DNA from: Alphaproteobacteria bacterium
GTDB lineage: Bacteria > Pseudomonadota > Alphaproteobacteria > UBA9219
Assembly: GCA_028716765.1 (NCBI GenBank)
Contig: JAQUPC010000010.1
Span: 1-28,932 of the forward strand
Direction: 5' to 3'
DNA: 28,932 nucleotides
Shown here piece after piece: positions 1 through 7,928 of this stretch (its first letter is position 1; the number at the start of each line of letters is the position of its first letter). The notes beneath the pieces were generated by a model, which was not told where the DNA came from, made no database searches, and worked only from the letters and a program-made list of their open reading frames with translations. Made by a program: the position numbers and the translations under genes.

Positions 1-911
1 GCTTTCGCGACACGGCGCGGCAGAAACAGATGGAAGAATACCGTCGGCTCCTTTATGTCGCGATGACGCGCGCCGCGGATCATCTTTATGTGTGCGGATG
101 GGAGCCGTCGCGGCCGGAAAACTTCGGCGCCTCGTGGTATGCCCTTGTCGAACGCTCCCTGCAGGAATTGCATGAACCTGCGAGAGCGGAGGAAAAGGAC
201 GGCGTTGCGCCCTCCATCGTTTTTGCGGATCCGGTTTTTCCTTCACCGGAAAAGAAATCGGCATTGCCGCAAAACGAAAACGGTGGAAAAAAAGAAAAAA
301 GGCCAGAACTATCGTTGCCGAATTGGGCCCTCCGCCCGCCCCAACCCGAGCCAAAGCCGCCGCGGCCCTTGACGCCGTCCCGGCCCGAAGAAGACGAGCC
401 GCCGCTTGTTGCGCCGCAGGACGCGCGTTTCGCGCGCGGCCGTATCATCCACCGCCTTTTGCAAAGCCTGCCCGATCTGGACGCCGCGCGGCAGGAAGCG
501 GCGGCAGCACGCTTTCTGGCCAGCCCGCAACACGGCCTGACGCCGGAGCAGCAGAACGAAGCCGCGCGGGAAGTCTTCGTCTTGTTGCATCATCCGGATT
601 TTGCGCCTCTCTTCGGGCCCGGCAGCCGCGCGGAAGTCCCCATCACGGGCCTTGTCAATGGCCGCGTCATCGCCGGACAGGTTGACCGCCTGTGCGTGAG
701 GGATAGGGAAGTCTGGATCGTCGATTACAAGACCAACCGTCCGCCGCCCTCTTCGGCACAAGATGTGCCCGCCGTTTATCTCAGGCAGCTCGGCGCCTAT
801 CGCGCCGTTTTGCGCGCTGTTTACCCTGCAAAAAGCGTGCAAACTTTCCTTCTGTGGACGTATGGCCCGCGATTAATGTTGTTGCCTGACGAATTTTTGC
901 AGGCACCGTGA
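1..911 (+). CDS. addA: AddA double-strand break repair helicase-nuclease, C-terminal part
   Basis: This is the C-terminal end of AddA, the helicase-nuclease subunit that with AddB resects double-strand breaks for RecA loading. The frame is already open at base 3, so the gene is cut by the window edge. Near the start, RRLLYVAMTRAADHLYVCGW is helicase motif VI of the UvrD/AddA superfamily. A proline- and lysine-rich linker follows (about bases 210-410). A PD-(D/E)xK nuclease domain comes next: GRIIHRLLQ, then GQVDRLCV around bases 675-695 and WIVDYKTNR around 715-740, with the QLGAYRAVL helix after it. The Asp of GQVDR and the D and K of VDYKT fit the metal-binding and catalytic residues of the AddA/RecB nuclease. 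AddA next to trxA is a common alphaproteobacterial arrangement, here interrupted by three thioredoxin-like genes. No convincing terminator follows; bases 912-1046 are A-rich and hold no gene. Confidence 0.93.
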   Translation, partial: FRDTARQKQMEEYRRLLYVAMTRAADHLYVCGWEPSRPENFGASWYALVERSLQELHEPARAEEKDGVAPSIVFADPVFPSPEKKSALPQNENGGKKEKRPELSLPNWALRPPQPEPKPPRPLTPSRPEEDEPPLVAPQDARFARGRIIHRLLQSLPDLDAARQEAAAARFLASPQHGLTPEQQNEAAREVFVLLHHPDFAPLFGPGSRAEVPITGLVNGRVIAGQVDRLCVRDREVWIVDYKTNRPPPSSAQDVPAVYLRQLGAYRAVLRAVYPAKSVQTFLLWTYGPRLMLLPDEFLQAP

Positions 912-1046
912 TCGAAAAGCCGCAAAAAAAATAAAAAAAACAAAATTGAATCATAAATCCGCCGCATTGCCGGGTTAATAAAAACTTCAGCGGTTCATGA
1001 GATATTCAATGCGCCCCTCGCGCGCCTAACCCGGGACGAAATACCA

Positions 1047-1487
1047 ATGACGGAGATCGTAGACCTTAACGCCGGAAAGACCTTCGAAGACACGGTCCTG
1101 AATAAAAAGGGGCCCGTGCTTACCGTGTTCTACATGGAGGGATGCGTTGGATACGTCACGTACAAGCCGGTTCTCGAAGCGCTCGCCCGCGATCTGGCAG
1201 GAAGCCCTATGGGGCAACAGGTTTCGATCGTTATGGTTAACGTTCTGACCAATCCCGAATTAACCAAGAAGCTAAGAATTCGATCCGTTCCGGACACGCA
1301 GCTGTTCAAGAACGGCGAGAGAGTTTACAGGTGGGGCCGGGCCGCCTCGCTGGAAGAACTTAAGAAAAAACTGGGGCAAATCATGCTTGGCAAGCTGCCC
1401 GCGCGCCCCGCCATCACGCCCGGACGCGTCGTTGAAGCGCAGCAGCGCTTCCTGAAATCCCAAGGGCCCATCGCTCAACCGGCTTGA
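1047..1487 (+). CDS. Thioredoxin-like protein with monothiol CVGY site
   Basis: A 146-residue protein with a thioredoxin fold. It aligns without gaps to the TrxA of this window across the active-site helix: WCGPC becomes GCVGY (Cys33 kept, second Cys replaced by Tyr36), and the following GPVLEEL becomes KPVLEAL. The cis-Pro loop survives as RSVPDTQLFKNG against [14 protein letters not shown]-terminal extension of about 35 residues is rich in Pro, Arg and Gln. With only the nucleophilic Cys left it cannot be a dithiol reductase. It could be a monothiol exchange or trapping protein, or a structural or regulatory relative; that is inference. No signal peptide is seen, so it is probably cytoplasmic. 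Ribosome-binding sequence is weak (GGGACGAAA upstream). Its codon use is less GC-rich than addA. It is the first of three divergent trx copies ahead of trxA. Confidence 0.82.
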   Translation: MTEIVDLNAGKTFEDTVLNKKGPVLTVFYMEGCVGYVTYKPVLEALARDLAGSPMGQQVSIVMVNVLTNPELTKKLRIRSVPDTQLFKNGERVYRWGRAASLEELKKKLGQIMLGKLPARPAITPGRVVEAQQRFLKSQGPIAQPA

Positions 1488-1512
1488 TCAATTTTCCGGC
1501 GTCCCCTATAAA
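1484..1512 (+). promoter_or_regulatory. Putative sigma70-type promoter for the second thioredoxin-like gene
   Basis: TTGATC (1484-1489), a 17-base spacer, then TATAAA (1507-1512). The -35 box overlaps the stop codon of the first thioredoxin-like gene. Transcription from here would give a leader of about 175 bases before the start at 1694. That leader contains a 16-codon, Leu/Phe-rich reading frame at 1556-1606 and otherwise no recognisable gene. The assignment is by pattern only. Confidence 0.42.
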
Positions 1513-1693
1513 ATAGCGCTGCTTTCACGTCATCCGGCCCGGGCGGAAACATAAGATGAGCGCGCTGCTTTTTTTGCTGACCTTGTTTTTCGAACTTGTC
1601 GATTGATCCAAGCCGCACGGCGGATATTCGAGCCTCCGGAATTTCGTTTTCAGGCGCAACGATCGCTGTTCATTTTACCGAAAGGAGTTTTCC

Positions 1694-2110
1694 ATGAAAC
1701 CGGCCTCCTGTCCCGTTAACGAGCCCATTGCGGAAGAGCCCCTTTTGGACAGCGTGTTCGGAATCGAGGGAACGGTTGTGGCGGTGTTCGTATCCGATTG
1801 GTCAAAATTGCCGAAGAATCTGACGCCCAAAATCAGGGCGATGTCAGAAAGAAGGGGTGCTGCAAACGCCATTCAAGTCGTGAACGTCAGGATCTCCCCC
1901 GAAGTATCCTATAAATACAGCATACCCGACGACGCCACGAACGTCGTTGTCTACAACAACAGGCAGGAAATTGCGCGCAGCGCCGGGCCCTCAACCACGG
2001 AAGAGATTTGGCCGTGGCTAAAAAGGGAACTCAGGCTCGTTCCACGCAGGCCCGCAAAGGAAGCTAACCAGTCCGGAACCGGAAGACAGGCTTTGCAACC
2101 GGCGCCGTAA
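1694..2110 (+). CDS. Thioredoxin-fold protein lacking the CxxC motif
   Basis: A 138-residue protein that keeps the outline of a thioredoxin but not its chemistry. The beta strand VVAVFVSDW matches VLVDFWAEW of TrxA, and the active-site tetrapeptide CGPC is replaced by SKLP (37-40). The next helix keeps Pro (NLTPKIRAM). A VVNVRISPEVSYKYSIP segment corresponds to the [19 protein letters not shown] strand and cis-Pro region. The only Cys is Cys6, far from the active site. It is therefore a non-redox thioredoxin relative, perhaps a binding or scaffold protein. AAAGGAG (1681-1687) seven bases ahead of the ATG is a strong ribosome-binding site and fixes the start. The C-terminal 25 residues are probably disordered. 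It is probably a duplicated and diverged copy of its neighbours. Confidence 0.75.
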   Translation: MKPASCPVNEPIAEEPLLDSVFGIEGTVVAVFVSDWSKLPKNLTPKIRAMSERRGAANAIQVVNVRISPEVSYKYSIPDDATNVVVYNNRQEIARSAGPSTTEEIWPWLKRELRLVPRRPAKEANQSGTGRQALQPAP

Positions 2111-2179
2111 CCGCAAAGCGCGCCGATATTTTTGATAAAAGGAATTTCCATTTCAGCCTTAAGGAAAGATTTATAAAAC

Positions 2180-2662
2180 ATGTCTTCTTCCCAAAAAAAA
2201 CATCCCCTTGAAGTCAGCGCCTCTTTCCATTTTGAGCGTTTTGTCATCAAGGCCGAAGTGCCTGTGCTCGCCGTCTTCCGGACAAAAGGGCGCGATTTGC
2301 CGCAAGAGATGCGCGAAGCCCTTGAGGACATGCAAACAAAATTTGCCGGAGGGGCGATGATCTATATTCTCGATACGGACAAGTTCCCCGAGGCGCAGAA
2401 AATCGTCGACGCTTCGGATTCCACCGTCTACGCGATCTTCTGCAGCGGAAAACCCGTTGTCACGAAAGAAGGCGATATCGGGCCGGATAAAGTCAGATAT
2501 ATGTTGAAGAAGGCCGTCGATTTCTTTTCACGGGACGGCGCGAAGAAACCAAAACAAAAAGGCTATTCCCCCGAACAAACCAGTGGTTCTTCCGGCCCTT
2601 GCCGCCGCGTCATCGGCCATACGAAGGAACCCGGGAAGCCAATCACGCTCGTTTACGAGTAA
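2180..2662 (+). CDS. Highly diverged thioredoxin-fold protein, no active-site cysteines, unusual tail
   Basis: A 160-residue protein, the most altered of the array. [20 protein letters not shown] lines up with the strand, active site and helix of TrxA, with CGPC replaced by RDLP (38-41). The cis-Pro loop SIPTLMLF becomes [10 protein letters not shown], so the cis-Pro seems lost as well. GKPV matches DGKPV in the last beta hairpin of TrxA. A polar, Gly/Ser-rich tail of about 40 residues with one Cys (GPCRR) follows and is absent from TrxA. AAGGA about 14 bases upstream of the ATG is a plausible but distant ribosome-binding site. The protein is probably cytoplasmic and redox-inactive. Its thioredoxin origin is inferred from residue-by-residue alignment with its neighbours and from position; it might not be recognised by sequence search alone. 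Confidence 0.68.
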   Translation: MSSSQKKHPLEVSASFHFERFVIKAEVPVLAVFRTKGRDLPQEMREALEDMQTKFAGGAMIYILDTDKFPEAQKIVDASDSTVYAIFCSGKPVVTKEGDIGPDKVRYMLKKAVDFFSRDGAKKPKQKGYSPEQTSGSSGPCRRVIGHTKEPGKPITLVYE

Positions 2663-2675
2663 CGAATCTCCAGCC

Positions 2676-2704
2676 TTGATAAACCGTCCTTTTGCTCCTA
2701 AATA
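2676..2704 (+). promoter_or_regulatory. Putative sigma70-type promoter of trxA
   Basis: TTGATA (2676-2681), a 17-base spacer and TAAATA (2699-2704), starting 14 bases after the stop of the third thioredoxin-like gene. This predicts a leader of about 30 bases before the trxA ATG at 2743. It suggests trxA can be expressed independently of the array. Pattern only. Confidence 0.45.
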
Positions 2705-2742
2705 GGCTGAAGTACCGTTTATAGTGTTCGGGGAGGTTACCA

Positions 2743-3069
2743 ATGGGCCAGGCCACAAAACAAATCAGCGATGCCACCTTCGAAGCCGACGTTCTGAAAG
2801 CGTCCGGCCTTGTGCTGGTGGATTTTTGGGCCGAGTGGTGCGGACCGTGCCGGATGATCGGCCCTGTGCTTGAAGAACTGGCCAACGACATGCAGGGCAA
2901 AGTCGCGATCGGCAAGATTAACGTCGACGAAAACCCTGCTACGGCTGGCAATTACGGCGTTCGCAGCATCCCGACGCTGATGCTGTTCAAGGACGGCAAG
3001 CCGGTCTCGACCAAGGTCGGCGCCCTGCCCAAACAAGCCCTTCAGGCCTGGGTACAAGAAAACCTCTAG
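2743..3069 (+). CDS. trxA: Thioredoxin 1
   Basis: A 108-residue canonical thioredoxin, the general cytoplasmic protein-disulfide reductase that receives electrons from NADPH through thioredoxin reductase. It has the full [11 protein letters not shown] active site (Cys33 and Cys36), the buried Asp27, and the cis-Pro loop [15 protein letters not shown]. Length is typical. GGGAGG at 2731-2736, six bases before the ATG, is a strong ribosome-binding site. It follows three degenerate thioredoxin-like genes and lies in the expected place downstream of addA, so it is the ancestral member of this neighbourhood. No terminator with a clear stem and T-run is seen before the next gene, which starts 53 bases later. 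Confidence 0.97.
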   Translation: MGQATKQISDATFEADVLKASGLVLVDFWAEWCGPCRMIGPVLEELANDMQGKVAIGKINVDENPATAGNYGVRSIPTLMLFKDGKPVSTKVGALPKQALQAWVQENL

Positions 3070-3122
3070 AACCCAACTTCCCTCTGTCTGGACGGCGGTT
3101 TTTTCTGCTAGGCTTTGCGCGC

Positions 3123-4436
3123 ATGAAAAAACCGCTCTCTCAGCCGCCAGCGCCCGGGCGCCGCGTCCCAAAAGGGCAGCAGCCGGAAGCCTCGTCCCTG
3201 CCGGACTATCGCGATCTGATCGATAACGCCGTTCAGGCCGTTTTGATCCACAGCAATTTCAAGCCGCTTTACGCCAACGCAGCCTGCGCCCGTTTGTTCG
3301 GCTACGATCAGCCGGCCGGGATTCTCGCCTTGCCGCTTATACGGCCCCTGATCCCCGCCGACCTTTGGCCCCAGGTCGAGGAAGGTTACAACGATCTGGT
3401 GCGCGGCCACAGGAAGTCGGGCATTTTCCGCGTTCGCGCCTTGCGCAAGGACGGCTCGGAGATGTGGCTTTCGGTCACCGAGCACCTGATCGACTGGCAC
3501 GGCGCGCCCGCCGTGCAAATCTGCGCTTTCGACATCAGCAGCCAGATCGTCCTCGAGCAAATGATGCTCGACAACGAGCAGATATTGCGCTCGATGCTGG
3601 AAATTTTGCCCGTGCCTATCTACATCGCACGGTGGAGCGACGGGAAACTTCTGTTCGTCAACCGCAAGACCTGCCTGTTGTTCCAGCAAAGCGCGGGGCC
3701 TTTGCTCAAAAGCAAATCGGTCGATTTCTACGTGAATCCGAAAGACCGGGAAAACCTTCAGGCGTTGATCGAAACCGTCCGCGACATGCGCGAGGTCGAG
3801 ATTCGCATGCGCACGGCGCAAGGGCGCGAGTTCACGGCCGAGCTTGCCGCCATTATGATGGATTACGGTGGCGAACGGGCCGTGCTTGTGGCGCTCAACG
3901 ACATCTCCCAGCGCAAGGAGCTTGAGGCCGAGCTGTTCCATCAGGCCAGCATCGACGCGCTTACGGGGATCAGCAATCGCCGCTATTTCATGATTCAGGC
4001 GGAAAGCGAACTGCGCCGCGCGCGGCGTTTCGGACGCCCCATGTCGGTGATGATGATCGACCTCGACCATTTCAAGCCAATCAACGACCGCCTCGGCCAT
4101 GCCACCGGCGACGCCGTTTTGGCGGGCGTGGTCAAGCTCGCGCTCGAAAGCCTGCGGCAATCGGACATCATGGGCCGCCTCGGCGGCGAGGAATTCGCCG
4201 TCATCATGCCCGAAACCGGCCTTGCCGCCGCGGTCGACGCCGCCAACCGCCTGCGCCTGCATATCGCGGAGAAGCCCGTCATTGCGCTCAACACGGCCGT
4301 CACCTGCACCACGAGCGTCGGCGTGGCGGAACTGAAGAGCGACGACGGCTCCATCGACGACCTTCTCCACCGCGCGGACGAGGCCCTTTACCGCGCCAAG
4401 GAAGGCGGCCGCAACCGGGTGGAGACGGCGGCGTGA
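3123..4436 (+). CDS. PAS-PAS-GGDEF diguanylate cyclase
   Basis: A 437-residue soluble signalling enzyme that should make cyclic di-GMP from two GTP. An N-terminal PAS domain (about 28-150, LIDNAVQAVLIHSNFKPLYA) is followed by a second PAS domain (about 155-268, MLEILPVPIYIARWSDGKLL, then the DISQRKELE linker). The GGDEF domain (about 272-437) begins at DALTGISNRRYF. The active-site loop is GGEEF at 354-358, a competent variant. RQSD at 345-348, five residues before it, is the RxxD inhibitory site, so product feedback is expected. There are no membrane segments, so the PAS domains should sense a cytoplasmic ligand or redox state. No EAL domain is present. The gene is coupled by a 4-base overlap to the downstream permease. 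The input signal cannot be told from sequence. Confidence 0.94.
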   Translation: MKKPLSQPPAPGRRVPKGQQPEASSLPDYRDLIDNAVQAVLIHSNFKPLYANAACARLFGYDQPAGILALPLIRPLIPADLWPQVEEGYNDLVRGHRKSGIFRVRALRKDGSEMWLSVTEHLIDWHGAPAVQICAFDISSQIVLEQMMLDNEQILRSMLEILPVPIYIARWSDGKLLFVNRKTCLLFQQSAGPLLKSKSVDFYVNPKDRENLQALIETVRDMREVEIRMRTAQGREFTAELAAIMMDYGGERAVLVALNDISQRKELEAELFHQASIDALTGISNRRYFMIQAESELRRARRFGRPMSVMMIDLDHFKPINDRLGHATGDAVLAGVVKLALESLRQSDIMGRLGGEEFAVIMPETGLAAAVDAANRLRLHIAEKPVIALNTAVTCTTSVGVAELKSDDGSIDDLLHRADEALYRAKEGGRNRVETAA

Positions 4437-5332
4437 CAAAGGCGTTTTCCGGCCTCCGTGCCGTCGTTTATTCCCTTTCGGGCTATACGGTCTGGGTGAT
4501 GGCGGACAGCTGCACCAAGCTGGCAGGGGAGGCCCGGCTTCCCGCTTCGCAAATTATCGTCGTCTCCGGCGTTTTTACCATGCTGACGCTTTTTGCCGTA
4601 ACGGCGGCGCGCGGGCAGAAGCATCGGCTTATCCCCATGCAATGGAAACGCGAAGTTCTGCGCTCGTTGCTTTATGTCGCCCTGTCCTTTATTAACGTGG
4701 TGGCCTTCACCCGGTTTCCGCTCACGACGGTTTATGTCGCCCTGTTCACAAGTCCGATAATCGTGGCGCTGTTCGCCTTTTTGTTTTTGCGCGAGACTTT
4801 ATCGTGGGTGCAAGGACTGGCCATTCTGGCCGGGTTCGGCGGCGTGGTGCTGGCGCTTCAGCCGGAGCAGGCCGGTTTGCCGGACGGAGATTTAACGGGC
4901 TATCTGTCCCTTGTTTTGTTTCCGGTTCTGGGCGCGGCCAACCTGGTGCTGATACGCCTCCACGGGCGCAAGGAATACAGCGAGAGCATGTCCTTTCTCC
5001 CTCAAGCCGTGCGCTTCCTCGTCGTGTTGCCGCTTTGCCTGTGGCAGTTCGAGCCCATGACGCTCGCCACGGTTGGTTCTTTGGCCGGGCTCGGATTTTT
5101 CAACGCTTTTGGAGTATTGCTCGTTATCACGGCGCTGAAACACGCCCCGGCGGCCATCGTTACGCCTTTTGCCTATACGCAGATAATTTCGGGCGCCCTT
5201 TTCGGCTACGTCCTGTGGCACGACATCCCCTCGGCGAATCTCGCGCTTGGATCGGCTATCATCATTCTTTCCGGATTGTATATTGCGCGCCACGCGCATC
5301 GCGTTCAACTTGTTCGCGCCGAACCGGTATAA
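4433..5332 (+). CDS. DMT-superfamily (EamA) transporter
   Basis: A 299-residue inner-membrane protein with about ten hydrophobic segments in two related halves, the layout of EamA/RhaT-type drug/metabolite transporters. Characteristic stretches are FTSPIIVALFAFLFLRETLS at the end of the first half and APAAIVTPFAYTQIISGALF in the second. The start is GTG, overlapping the stop of the diguanylate cyclase gene (GTGA at 4433-4436), which implies translational coupling. The substrate cannot be predicted; members of this family export or import metabolites such as amino acids, nucleosides or S-adenosylmethionine. Pairing with a GGDEF protein may only reflect shared transcription. Confidence 0.88.
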   Translation: MTKAFSGLRAVVYSLSGYTVWVMADSCTKLAGEARLPASQIIVVSGVFTMLTLFAVTAARGQKHRLIPMQWKREVLRSLLYVALSFINVVAFTRFPLTTVYVALFTSPIIVALFAFLFLRETLSWVQGLAILAGFGGVVLALQPEQAGLPDGDLTGYLSLVLFPVLGAANLVLIRLHGRKEYSESMSFLPQAVRFLVVLPLCLWQFEPMTLATVGSLAGLGFFNAFGVLLVITALKHAPAAIVTPFAYTQIISGALFGYVLWHDIPSANLALGSAIIILSGLYIARHAHRVQLVRAEPV

Positions 5333-5382
5333 GGCGGCGGACGAAGATAAAAAGCGCAAAAATTTACGCCAAATCCCTACGG

Positions 5383-5411
5383 TTGTTTTTCCCTCGCATT
5401 TTTGCTAGATA
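5383..5411 (+). promoter_or_regulatory. Putative promoter upstream of the trehalose genes
   Basis: TTGTTT (5383-5388), 17-base spacer, TAGATA (5406-5411). It lies in the 316-base stretch 5333-5648 between the permease and the trehalose-phosphate synthase. That stretch is T-rich on the plus strand and holds no gene I can support. The predicted leader of about 230 bases is long, so a second promoter nearer the gene is possible. Pattern only. Confidence 0.35.
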
Positions 5412-5648
5412 TTCACCACTCTTGTTTCACCATTTTTTAACAGGACTTTCGTTCGTCCCTGCGATGACGTCACGCGTTTATTCCCGCTCTTTTATTTTTC
5501 CGGCTTTCCGCGTCCGGCCTGTTTTTCGCAGGCAACATAAAACGGGCGCGACGGCAAATAAGTTCACGTGGCCCGCCCGGCTTTTCGCTTCAGCCCGGCT
5601 GGCCGCAGTTCGAAAACGGAAAATTCTTGTAACAACCGAGGAAGCCGC

Positions 5649-7928
5649 ATGTTTGTCCTGCGTTTTGTTTTTCCGCTCTTGCTCGCGCTGACGGGGCTGG
5701 CCGTCGTCGCGACACCCCTTGCCGAAAACCTCGTTTCGCGGTGGTTTCAGAGGGACGTGGAGATGCGCGCCGCGCTCATTTTTCAATCCGTCGAATACAC
5801 GATCACCGATCTGTGGAATCAGGGCAAGCGGCTGGAATCCTACAAGAAGCTTTTTGACAACATCGCGCGCGACGAGCGCATTCTGGCTATCGGGATCTGT
5901 TCGGCGGATGGTAATCTTGTTACCAAAAGCTCCCAATGGCCGCCTAATTTTGCTTGTCCGGAAAATCTCCTGTCTTCGAAACCGGTGTATGCCGTGCAAC
6001 AGCTGGAGAAAGGTTCCGTTCTGTCGGGCAGCTTTCAATTGCCCGTCGAAGGAACTTTAAAACCCCATTTTGTCGTTCTGCATGATTTAAGTTTCGCCAC
6101 GAAACGCGAAGGCGAGACGCGGTATTACCTGATCGGGTTTCTCATCATCGTGTCATGCGTCGCGGCGTTTGTTACGCTCTTGACGGCTCGCATTACGATG
6201 CGGGGCTGGATAGGAAAGCTGCGGCTGACCCTGAGCGATCCGAAAGCGCGGCTGTCCAAACAACGCTTGCCGCGCGAATTCGTTCCTATCGTGCGCGAAG
6301 TGCGGCAAATGCTGCGCGACATCAAACCCGGAGGATTTCAGCTTGACAGCATCAAGGTGGACTGGACGCCGCAAGCCCTGAACCGTTTGTTGAAGCAGGA
6401 GTTGCCGGATTCCGAGGTGATCGTCGTTTCGAACCGGGAGCCTTATATCCACAACCTTGTGGATGGCAAGGTGATCTTGCAGCGCCCCGCCAGCGGCGTG
6501 GTCACGGCTCTGGAACCCATAACACGGGCCTGCAAAGGAACATGGATCGCTCACGGCAGCGGTTCGGCGGATCACCAGACCGTCGACAGGGACGACAGGA
6601 TTGCCGTACCGCCGGACAATCCAGAATACGTCTTGCGGCGCGTTTGGCTTACGCAGGACGAGGAAGACGGTTATTACTATGGCCTTGCCAACGAAGGGCT
6701 TTGGCCTCTTTGCCATATCACGTTCGTGCGCCCCAATTTCCGCGAAAGCGATTGGCAGGCTTATAAAACCGTGAACCGCAAATTTGCCGACGCAGTCGTC
6801 AAGGAAGCCAAAACCAAAAACCCTATTGTTTTGGTTCAGGACTATCATTTTGCCTTGTTGCCGCTTTATGTGCGCGAGCAATTGCCGGAAGCGACGATCA
6901 TCACCTTTTGGCATATCCCATGGCCCAATCCCGAGGTTTTCAGCATTTGCCCGTGGCGTGAAGAAATTTTGCACGGACTTTTGGGCAGTTCGGTTTTGGG
7001 CTTTCACACCCAATTCCATTGCCAGAATTTCATGGACTCGGTCGATCGTTTTCTTGAAAGCCACATCAACCGCGATCAATCCATCATTACGGCGGGCGAG
7101 CATTCAACGTTGATACGCTCGTACCCGATTTCCATAGCATGGCCGCCGGAAGGACTGGCCAATGTTCCCCCGGCGGATACGTGCCGCGAGGCTGTCCGCA
7201 ACCGTTTCGGGCTTGGAAAAGATGTGCGCCTCGGCATCGGCATAGAGCGCTTCGACTATACAAAAGGCATCATCGACCGCTTTCACGCGATCCGCGAGTT
7301 CTTAACCGCATATCCCGACTGGCGCGGAAAATTCACTTTTATTCAGGCCGCCGCGCCGACGCGCAGCCGGTTGCCGTCCTATCAGGCCATCCAGAAGGAA
7401 ACCTACGAACTGGCCGAAGCCATCAACCATGAATTCGGCGGCGCCAATTACAAGCCCATTATTCTTCTGGGCCGCCATCATGAGCCGCAGGAGGTTTTTG
7501 AACTCTTCCGCGCCGCCGATTTTTGCGTAGTCAGCAGCTTGCATGACGGCATGAACCTGGTCGCCAAGGAGTTCGCGGCGGCGCGCGACGACGAACGGGG
7601 CGTCCTGATCCTCAGCAGCTTTGCGGGCGCCTCCAAGGAACTGCTGGAAGCCTTGCTCGTCAACCCCTACGACGCGAAAGGCATGGCGGCGGCCATGCAG
7701 CGCGCCCTGACCATGCCGGCCGAAGAGCAAGCCGATCGCATGCGCCTGTTGCGGGAGATGATCCGCGACAACAACGTGTACTACTGGGCGGCTCGTATCC
7801 TTCTCGACGCCGCGCATCTGCGCAAACGCGCGCACATCGAGCGCTTTATTGCCGAATCTCCCGAACAACACGACGGTTCACATAATGTGGTTGCACTTCA
7901 ATCCCGCAAAGGACGCACTGTTTCTTGA
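5649..7928 (+). CDS. otsA: Membrane-anchored trehalose-6-phosphate synthase with sensor-like N-terminal module
   Basis: A 759-residue fusion. Residues 5-22 form a first transmembrane segment, about 23-157 a probable periplasmic domain, and about 160-182 a second transmembrane segment. A HAMP-like or linker region follows to about 250, giving the layout of a sensor kinase input module. From about 254 it is a GT20 glycosyltransferase that joins glucose from UDP-glucose to glucose-6-phosphate. Residues matching E. coli OtsA are SNREP (Arg263), Asp398 (QDYHF), His422 (FWHIPWP), Arg534 and Lys539 (IERFDYTKG), and Asp633 and Glu641 ([10 protein letters not shown]). The D-H, R-K and D-E spacings (24, 5 and 8) equal those of E. 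coli OtsA. The ATG at 5649 has GAGGAA five bases upstream; an in-frame GTG at 5568 lacks support. The next gene is the phosphatase, favouring trehalose over another GT20 product such as glucosylglycerol. Confidence 0.86.
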   Translation: MFVLRFVFPLLLALTGLAVVATPLAENLVSRWFQRDVEMRAALIFQSVEYTITDLWNQGKRLESYKKLFDNIARDERILAIGICSADGNLVTKSSQWPPNFACPENLLSSKPVYAVQQLEKGSVLSGSFQLPVEGTLKPHFVVLHDLSFATKREGETRYYLIGFLIIVSCVAAFVTLLTARITMRGWIGKLRLTLSDPKARLSKQRLPREFVPIVREVRQMLRDIKPGGFQLDSIKVDWTPQALNRLLKQELPDSEVIVVSNREPYIHNLVDGKVILQRPASGVVTALEPITRACKGTWIAHGSGSADHQTVDRDDRIAVPPDNPEYVLRRVWLTQDEEDGYYYGLANEGLWPLCHITFVRPNFRESDWQAYKTVNRKFADAVVKEAKTKNPIVLVQDYHFALLPLYVREQLPEATIITFWHIPWPNPEVFSICPWREEILHGLLGSSVLGFHTQFHCQNFMDSVDRFLESHINRDQSIITAGEHSTLIRSYPISIAWPPEGLANVPPADTCREAVRNRFGLGKDVRLGIGIERFDYTKGIIDRFHAIREFLTAYPDWRGKFTFIQAAAPTRSRLPSYQAIQKETYELAEAINHEFGGANYKPIILLGRHHEPQEVFELFRAADFCVVSSLHDGMNLVAKEFAAARDDERGVLILSSFAGASKELLEALLVNPYDAKGMAAAMQRALTMPAEEQADRMRLLREMIRDNNVYYWAARILLDAAHLRKRAHIERFIAESPEQHDGSHNVVALQSRKGRTVS

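Noticed and set aside
3070..3122. T-run after trxA (GGTTTTTTCT) as an intrinsic terminator
   Set aside because: No stable stem could be drawn immediately before the T-run.
3108..4439. Minus-strand open frame of about 440 codons opposite the diguanylate cyclase gene
   Set aside because: Antisense shadow of a clear PAS-PAS-GGDEF gene; no motifs and no ribosome-binding site.
5568..5648. GTG start 27 codons upstream for the trehalose-phosphate synthase
   Set aside because: The added residues precede a good membrane segment and the GTG has no ribosome-binding site; GAGGAA supports ATG 5649.
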